Shown piece after piece: positions 56,607-64,000 of a stretch of DNA of 64,000 nucleotides; position 1 is the first letter of the stretch, and every line of letters starts with the position of its first letter. Where the stretch lies: assembly GCA_023374045.1 (NCBI GenBank), contig CM041783.1:120467503-120531502 (forward strand), written 5' to 3'. The notes below the pieces were generated by a model. It had not been told where the DNA came from. It searched no databases and saw only the letters and a program-made list of their open reading frames with translations. This stretch comes from Limonium bicolor. Taxonomy: Eukaryota; Streptophyta; Magnoliopsida; Caryophyllales; Plumbaginaceae. The position numbers and the translations under genes were made by a program.

Positions 56607-59600
56607 ATGACAAATTCATGGATGTATAGTGGGAAATGGACAAATAAATTTCTCGAAGGAGTCGACAAATTTTGCAATGTCCTGGTGAATAATTTGACTC
56701 CTACCAATAAGGGGTACTATTTTGTCCTTGTGTGGACTGCAAAAACTATTTGAAGTAGTATCGAGAGATAGAAAAATAAAAGAACATCTGATTCGCCGGT
56801 TTTACGAAAGACTATGAAGCTATAGTCCGGTGGCATGGTGAGAGTGCAGTAAATGTCATGTGTAATGAACAAGACTATCGTGAAGACAAACCAAACAACT
56901 GTGGTCGATGAGCACAACACAGAAGACAATGAACCAGATTTCGATGACATTGCTGCAATGTTGGAAGATGTTGAACAAGAGTTTTACAACAGGCCAGACA
57001 CCTATGAGACTTTGTTGGATTCATCCAAAACACCATTGTATCCGGGGTGTGATCCTACAAAGTTGAGTAAATTGAGTGCTGTCTTGAAACTCTTCAATTT
57101 AAAATCAAAACATGGTTGGAGCGATGTGAGTTTCACTGCTCTTTTACAGCTGATGAAGAGCGTGCTACTACCTGCGGATAATGTTTTACCAACGTCGACT
57201 TACGAAGCGAAAAAGTTGATGTGTCCAATGGGTATGGGGTACAAAAAGATCCACTTGTCCATCTGGTTGCATTTTGTACCGGAAAGATTATGAGTTTGCT
57301 GATAGCTGCCCAGAATGTGGAGAATCTCGTTATACGAAGAAAAAACAAAATGAATCTGGTGGTCGTAAAGAGAAATCCCCTGCTAAGGTATTATGGTACC
57401 TACCCATCATTCCACGATTCAAGCGTCTATTTGCAAATGAAAAAGATGCGGAGAATCTAATGTGGCATTCAACTCACAGAAATAAAGATGGAAAATTGAG
57501 ACATCCGGCTGATGCATCACAGTGGAAAAACATTGACAAAACATTTCCCCACTTTGGTAGCGAGCCAAGAAATCTGAGACTTGGTCTATGCACTGATGGG
57601 ATGAACCCTTTCGGTACATTGAGTAGTATACATAGCACGTGGCCGGTATTATTAGTGATCTATAATCTACCACCATGGTTATGTATGAAACCCAGACACA
57701 TTTTGCTGTCACTGTTGATATCTGGTCCAAAACAGCCGGGGAACAAAATAGATGTTTTTCTACAACCATTAATAGAGGACCTACAACTTATGTGGAAAGA
57801 AGGGGTAATGGTGTATGACTCGTTCAGTAAGGAAAATTTTCTCTTGCACGCTATGTTATATTGCACCGTCAATGACTTTCCTGCTTATGGTAATCTTTCT
57901 GGTTATACAAACAAAGGTGCATGTGCATGTCCAATTTGTGGCGAGCGTACATCCAATATCCGTTTGAAACATAGTGGTAAAAATGTTTATATGGGACATC
58001 GACAGATGCTTCCAAAGAGTCACAAATATCGTAAGATGTCGATTGAATTTGATGGAAAGATTGATCACAATGTAGCTCGTCCACCTTTATCAGGATTAGA
58101 GGTGTATGGAAAGGTGCAACATATTGTCAACAACTTCGGTCCACCGACAAGGAACACCAAGAAAAGTGTATGGAAAAAAAAGTCAATTTTGGGAACTTGA
58201 GTATTGGCAACATTTAGATGTCAGACATTGTATTGATGCAATGCATGTCGATAAAAATGTCGGAGAAAGCGTTACTTCAACCCTGTTGAACATAAAGGGC
58301 AAAACAAAAGATCATTTAAATGGGAGGAAAGATTTGATTGAGTTGGGGATAAGGCAAGATCTTTGGCCACAAGAACGTGGAAAACGCACATTCTTGCCCC
58401 CTGCATGTCACACATTATCAAAACAAGAGAAACATAGTTTGTGCAGTACTTCACAACATCAAGGTGCCATCAGGGTATTCATCTAACATAAGAAATCTTG
58501 TGTCGATGTCTGATCTGAAATTAGTTGGAATGAAATCCCATGATTATCATGTGTTGATGCAAGACTTTTTACCCGTTGCAATTCGTGCCATTCTACCTGA
58601 TGCGGTAAGGAATGCAATTACAAACCTTTGTGTGTTTCTCAAAGCAGTTTCTGCTAAAGTTCACGATGTGGATAATCTTGAAAAGTTACAGGCCGATCTT
58701 ATTGTCACAATGTGTCAGTTGGAGATGTATTTTCCTCCTTCATTCTTCGACATCATGGTACATTTATTGGTTCATTTGGTCAGAGAGGTTAAAGAGTGTG
58801 GACCTGTATATCTCGTTACATGTATCCTTTTGAAAGATACATGGGTATATTGAAGAAAAAAATGAAGAATCGTTGTCGTCCTGAAGGAAGTATTATAGAG
58901 GGATACGTAACAGAGGAAGTTGTTGATTTTTGTACTCACTATTTGGAAAATGTTGAATCAATTGGTCTGCCTAAATCTAGACATGAAGGCAGACTCCAGG
59001 GACAAGGTACTGTTGGAAGAAAACTGAAAAGAATTGATATTGAAACTCTGAACAAAGCTCACTTAGTTGTGTTGAGTCACCTTGAAATTGTAGAACCATA
59101 TTTTGATGAGCACCTGAACATGCTCAGGGCACAAAATCCTACCATGAGTGACATCAGACTGAAAAAGGAGCAGAATAAAACTTTTGTCAGATGGTTCAAG
59201 GATAAAGTTTTTTCTGAACATTCAAACGGAGTGGAAGAAATAGTGAGGACATTGGCACTTGGTCCTAATCTTGATGTTGTTTCGTATGAAGGATATGACG
59301 TAAATGGATTCACTTTTTACACGGAAAGACAAGATCAAAGATCAACGAATCAAAACAGTGGCATAAATGTTGTTGCTTACCAGAGTACGTACAATGTCAG
59401 GGGTGTGGGTCAAAATCCAGTGGAAATGAAACAGTCGTATTATGGTGTGATACAAGATATTTGGGTTCTAGATTACACAAACTATGAGACTTGTGTGTTT
59501 CGATGCAACTGGATTGACAACAAACATGGCTATCGTGAGGAGAAACATTGTATGAAACGGGTGCATCTTGGTGGTGCAACACCCACAGTTGAGCCTTTTG

Positions 59601-59833
59601 TTGTTGCAACGAAGGCCAAACAAGTATTTTACATTCCTGACCAATCTAATCCTAGATGGTCCATTGTACTTCAAGGCAAAAGAGGGATAGTCGGTGTAGA
59701 TGGTGTGGTCGATGAGGATGAGTACGACATGCAAGATGAAATACCAAATCTTTCTATCCAACTACCAACGGAGGCAGATCATATTACAAATTTTGTGCGG
59801 TCGGATCATGGTGAAGGAATGTGGGTTGATTAA
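56607..59833 (+). pseudogene. TNP2-like CACTA transposase (Transposase_21)
   Basis: The transposase excises and reinserts CACTA elements. The start MTNSWMYSGKW at 56607 fits the transposase-associated N-terminal domain, with CVDC and RWHGE further on. The middle has CPECGESRY, then the DDE-type core: Asp in LRLGLCTDGMNPFG, Asp in HCIDAMHVDKNV, Glu in YPFERYM. C-terminal parts match the DUF4218 and DUF4216 regions usual in this family (VVAYQSTYNVRGVGQ, YYGVIQDIWVLDY). Stops in the N-terminal part and frameshifts near 57250, 58175 (poly-A), 58440 and 58810 break the gene. It ends 136 bp before the next gene. Confidence 0.88.
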
Positions 59834-59968
59834 TGTAAGGTTCTGATAAAATGTATTGATAATATGTCACATATATATATATATATATATGTCCATATTT
59901 ATAATTTCTTACTTTCAGTTTTTGTTAGCTACAATATAATTTCTATTTGTATTGCAGGATTCATAATA

Positions 59969-62900
59969 ATGGATATCGATCTGGATGAGTTAGATTTACT
60001 TTGTGATGATGATATAATGGAGCATCCACATGAGCAGCCACAGGAGCAGCCACATGAGCAGCCACAGGGCAGCCACAGGAGCAGCCACAGCAGCAGCCAC
60101 AGGAGCAGCCACAGAGCAGACGGCAACAGGGGCGACGGAGCGACAATAAAACGAAAGGGTAGGGGACCTAGCAGAGGGTTGCGGTTGAAGAAAGATGCTG
60201 ATATTGATTTAATTTGGGACAAGTATTTCAGAAGCTGGGGAGACTGTAAAGCAGAGTTCGCCAGTATGTTAGGAAATCTTGCGAAGTCTCGTTGCTGCAT
60301 TAATAAATTTTGGAAAGATGAAGATGATCAAGTGAAAGAGTCCATGTGGAAACATGTACAACAACGGTACAAAATACCAAATGAAGCACGAGACACTGTT
60401 CTTTCACTAATAGCTACACGGAGTAGACAATTCAGATCCTACTTGGTGGCCAACTGGATCAACAAAACACGTGACGTGCCACCATGGGTATTTTATGATG
60501 GCATGATCACCGAAGAAGAATGGAAAGAGTTTTATGTGTACCACACATCTGAACAGTTCAAGGTATATAATTTACGTTGATTCATTGTCTAATTTTAGTT
60601 TATAACATCTTATATCGCTTATGAATTTTTGTATTGTTTTGTATTAATAGAAAATCCAAGAAAAAGCAAGGGAAAACCGAAAGAGAAAAATTCATCAGGA
60701 GTATATGGGTCGAAAGGGATACGTTGGTAGTATTCCCAAATGGAAAGCTGCTGGTTTGCTGACAAAAAAGAATGACGATGGCACTGTAACTCCCATTGAG
60801 AATGTCGATGAAGCGAACCGAGTTCAGCTTTATGTGTTGGGTCACTCGAAAGTAAATAAAGATGGGCAGATAGAACACCCTCGACCAGAGACAGCAGAGT
60901 TGGCTGCTAAGATTGTAAGTATAAAATTTTAAATAATACCATTTTTAGATGAAAATTCTGGTTTTTAAATTATTTAACTAATTGATTATCCTTTGAATGG
61001 AATAGACGGAAGCCTCCCAACGAGATGAGCAAGCTGTCTTTGCTCCACCAAGTCAACAAGATATTCTTAATCAAGTTCTTGGAGCAAAGGATCATCCTGG
61101 AAGGGTTAGAGGTTTCGGGGGACAAGTGCGTCAAAAGTATGTATTTCAAAAGTCTACCTCAAAAGTTTTGACGGAGCATGACGTTGACACACTTGTAGCG
61201 CGGAAAGTGACCGAGGCTGTGAGTAAGGTTATGGAGAACGAAATAGACAATCTGAACTTACCGGCCATCCGTTCTTCATCAAGTTGTAATGTCTCTCTGA
61301 TCCGTATCCGTTTGCCAGTCTCAAGGTTAGTAGTATTTTTGAATATTTTTTGTCATTACAATTTTTGACTATTTAATCAAATTATACACATTTGTTTGTG
61401 GTTTTAATTGTTAAAGGAACAAAAAACATGTCGTTTGCAAATCACACTTGATGGATATCCTGTGGATGCTGCATACGGTATTGTGCTACAATCGGGACCA
61501 ACATCTTTGATTAATTTCAAGCGGCTTCCGCCATTCTATGCTCGAGTGATTCTGCGGTATATCATTGACGGATTTGACACCGCTTTTCTTCCCATGGATA
61601 TTGATGGTAAAGTCACACTTTCCGATGGAAAAGGTGCTATTATACCATGGCCTGCCGGTTTTATTGTTATCACTGATGAGGTATGTATAAATATTTGATG
61701 TTGTTCAACATTTAAATTTACGTTGTTTTAACTTGTTTTTTGTTTGTTATGTTATGGTAGGTTCCTGATGAAATGGGTAGACTTCTAGAAAATCGTGATG
61801 TTCAGGTCAACCAATCACTGGTTGTTGCCCAAGAGAATACGCAAGTGGCTGAAAGCAACCAGACATCCACGGGAAAGAAACCTATGGAAGATAACTGAAG
61901 ATATAAGAAGTTTATTTGCCCTCCCTCAGTGATCAAGAATTTGGGGAAGTATGAGAAAATGTTGTATGAGATGCTATTGGAAAGGGTAAGCATGCAACGA
62001 GCGTGACAATGCGTTTGGCTCCATGGGTTTTCCAATACGATGAGCAACGAACGACATTGATAGACTTGTGGACATCAAGGAGATGCTGTGCAGAGATATG
62101 TTTAATATCTATCATCCAAGTATATTGCATGTAAGTGTTTGTTTCTCACATCTCAAAATATCTTTAAATCAATTAAAAATAAATATTTTGACGATTTCCC
62201 TGATTCTCTCCGTTGCTTAATTTTTTTAAAGGTATCTGATGGCTAATCTAAATTGCGTTATAAAAAATGGGTGGCATGTTGACATTCTTATGCCTGAGTC
62301 CTTATCGCTTGATGTGGTTAATAGAGACCCCACCACATTCCAGCACTATGTCACACACTGCATAAAGAAGGCTGTTGATAAAGGTAGTAAATACCTCATG
62401 ATGCCCTTCCATCAGATGTGAGTAGTACTTTTCTTCCCATTGAATTTCTTTCGTTGTGGTTAATTTGTGAGTAAGAATTCTATTACTAATTTCACTTCTT
62501 ATAAATATTACAATTGTAGTAACCATTGGCTACTACTTATGCTCTCTGTGGATACCTCTCAATTGCTTGTGCTTGACCCGTTAAGAATGTATCGTGAGCT
62601 CCACGTGGATGAGTTGATCAAAACGTAAGTGTTATTCGTTAATCTCTGTAAGTAATTGTTTCAAAATAACTTTCTATTGAAGAAGCACACAGATTAATGA
62701 ATTGTTTTGTGTGTAATAGCACTCATACGGACACAGTCCTTGAACAGTTCAATCGATTTTCGGTCGTCCATCTTGAGGTACATACTACTGAAACATATAT
62801 ATATTTTTCTACAATAAGTTGATTACGTATACTTACAAAGCTACTACTTTGTTTTTTTTTCTTTTAAACTTGTCATAGTGTCCAAGGCAAAATGATTCGA

Positions 62901-63472
62901 GAGAGTTGCGGTTTTTTTGTACTACGATACATGTATGAAATTTGTACGCATATAGAGGAGCTAACAAAGGATGATGAGGTATTAATACTTTCAAATATGT
63001 TTTCTATATATATTATGTTTCACCATTATGTTTAAAACATGTATAAATTAATGTCTATATATATATACACATTGCTGTGTTTTTCCGGGGAATTTATCCA
63101 ATCCAAATTGTAGTTAATCTAATATTTCTCACAGTTTATTTTATTGTTGAATTCGGTCGCTAGTAGTGTATTATGTTAATAGCTCAATCTCCCTCTCTTG
63201 CATGTGTACTGTGTTGGCTTCAGCCTCTTCTCTTGTGCATCTAACGGTTGGCTGCTGCATCTTACACGTCCGGTTTAACTATCTAAAATATTCAATATGG
63301 TGTGTTATGCTTGTTCTTACAGGTTCGTGCATATTTTAAGAACACGGGCAAAACTTATTCGCCTAAAGATTTGAAATTAATCAGAGAGCAAACATCTTTG
63401 TTCATCCTAAAGTGTTTCAAGGATCCAGAACAAGGACAAACTAGTGAAGCAGCTGTCGGGACTACTACTTAA
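59969..63472 (+). pseudogene. Second CACTA gene: plant transposase-like domain plus Ulp1-like protease
   Basis: Ten exons fit GT-AG rules: 59969-60562, 60651-60914, 61006-61325, 61417-61680, 61761-62130, 62232-62417, 62520-62624, 62720-62777, 62879-62978, 63323-63472. The N-terminus is acidic with a Gln/His/Ser repeat, then a Transposase_24-like region (DLIWDKYFRSWGDCKAEF, GRKGYVGSIPKWKAAG). The C-terminal exons look like a C48 (Ulp1) cysteine protease: His in NHWLLLMLS, Asp in LVLDPL, and SCGFFVLRYM with the likely catalytic Cys. Single-base shifts near 61295, 62000 and 62905 and a TGA at 61896 break the gene. An acceptor TTGCAG at 59957, just before the ATG, suggests a separately spliced transcript, as with the two products of En/Spm. 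Confidence 0.8.
60021..60120 (+). repeat. GCAGCCACAG minisatellite inside the second CACTA gene
   Basis: A 10-15 bp repeat encodes EQPHEQPQ and, after a one-base slip near 60068, SHRSSH. The downstream domain is in the same frame as the ATG, so the slip changed the repeat's reading but not the gene's continuity. Confidence 0.75.
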
Positions 63473-63615
63473 GTTGGTGGGTTACATGTATTTATATGAT
63501 TTACTCTGAATTTGACAATTCTGAATTTGGTATGATTTTTGTAGTTATGGGGTTTCATTGGTTGTTACTTGTTCTGTAGAAAAAAAATTGATTGATATGG
63601 AAATGGGGTGCAGGG
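63473..63615. other. Spacer after the second CACTA gene
   Basis: About 140 bp of AT-rich sequence with no gene. It shows no CACTA terminus, so the fragment that follows appears to lie inside the element. It ends in GGGGTGCAG, which could be an intron 3' end carried with the captured gene. Confidence 0.5.
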
Positions 63616-63727
63616 GATTTTGCTGAGATTGCACACAATGTGTCAACCAGGAAGAGAAAGGAGATTGTTGAGCGAGCTGCACAGCTTGACTTTGTTTGTC
63701 ACCAACAAGCTTGCTAGGATGACGAGT
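63616..63727 (+). pseudogene. RPL32: Fragment of the last coding exon of ribosomal protein eL32 (RPL32)
   Basis: The frame encodes [21 protein letters not shown] followed by a one-base gain (LDFV...), then TNKLAR and GATGACGAG. This is the C-terminus of eukaryotic 60S ribosomal protein eL32 from established family knowledge. A short deletion removes the codons after LAR, and the normal stop region is altered. The fragment is on the same strand as the CACTA genes, lacks the rest of the gene and is preceded by an acceptor-like GTGCAG. It is best read as a host gene piece captured by the transposon. Confidence 0.85.
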
Positions 63728-64000
63728 ACAGTGACTGATTAATGTAAAAACATGGATATCTCTGTTTAGCTTTGTTATGTTGGTCGAACGAATGTTATGT
63801 TTGGAAGTGGAAATTGGTAGTTTAATTTTCAGATGTGGTACTTACATTGGCCGTTCATCAGTGTTTTGTTTTTGAATGTTGCACTGGAAGCATGTACTGG
63901 TGGTACTGTTGTTAACTATGAAAAAACAAGTTGCAGAGGTATCTATGCAGTGTGTGATTTATTGGAATTGTTGCTGTACAGGTTTTCTGGTTTTTGGATG
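63728..64000 (+). other. Probable captured 3' untranslated region of RPL32
   Basis: T/G-rich sequence (GTTATGTTGG, GTTTTGTTTTTG) without open frames follows the eL32 fragment and looks like a plant 3' untranslated region. Whether it belongs to the captured gene or to the CACTA element cannot be settled here. Confidence 0.4.

Larger units (their letters stand above)
52960..64000 (+). mobile_element. CACTA transposon, right part (continues past the window)
   Basis: The sequence resumes after C's right duplication copy and carries a TNP2-like transposase and a second gene in the same orientation as the left end at 25307. No right terminus (reverse complement of CACTAGTAGAAAA) was seen before 64000. 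Without C the element is over 12 kb. Both genes are damaged. Confidence 0.85.

Noticed and set aside
63150..63175. CTAGTAGTG as a possible right CACTA terminus
   Set aside because: It does not match the reverse complement of the left end, has no subterminal motif nearby and lies within an intron of the second gene.

Overview
The window is plant nuclear DNA made almost wholly of nested transposable elements. Evidence is the Ty3/gypsy retrotransposons with initiator-Met-tRNA-type primer sites, a TNP2-type CACTA transposon with CACTAG ends, and a fragment of a plant-like ribosomal protein gene. No free-standing host gene is visible. The species cannot be named from the sequence.

Layout. (1) Element A (200-19347, + strand) is a long-LTR Ty3/gypsy element of chromovirus (Tekay/Del-like) type with 5-bp target duplications ACTTA. 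Its 5' LTR is split by a reverse-oriented solo LTR of the same family (1970-6624, duplication GAAAC). (2) 19353-25303 holds a primer site and a long LTR of a different, older gypsy element (D) on the minus strand. (3) A CACTA transposon starts at 25307 and runs past the right edge. (4) It is interrupted by element C (26556-52954, minus strand, duplication CTCCT), a second copy of the A family. (5) C's 3' LTR is in turn interrupted by element B (27517-39311, + strand, duplication CCACC), a Tat-lineage gypsy element with two RNase H regions, a tandem array and an antisense gene. (6) From 52960 the CACTA element resumes with repeat arrays, a broken TNP2-like transposase, a second multi-exon gene that joins a plant transposase-like domain to a Ulp1-like protease, and a fragment of ribosomal protein eL32.

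The most unusual content is in the A/C family. Between gag and protease both copies carry an AlkB-type 2-oxoglutarate/Fe(II) dioxygenase of the plant ALKBH1-like type. In C it is an open 210-codon frame with all metal and cosubstrate residues, although gag and pol of the same copy carry stops. Gag is split by GT-AG introns shared by both copies. The last gag donor is phase-compatible with one acceptor that opens the dioxygenase exon and another that opens protease-pol, so splicing could choose between Gag-AlkB and Gag-Pol. A further leader intron, with its donor in the LTR and its acceptor at the gag ATG, would remove the primer site from gag mRNA. The LTRs also hold hairpin arrays whose stems are kept while their sequence changes. 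The working model, which is inference, is a retrotransposon using retrovirus-like splicing to express a captured nucleic-acid demethylase.
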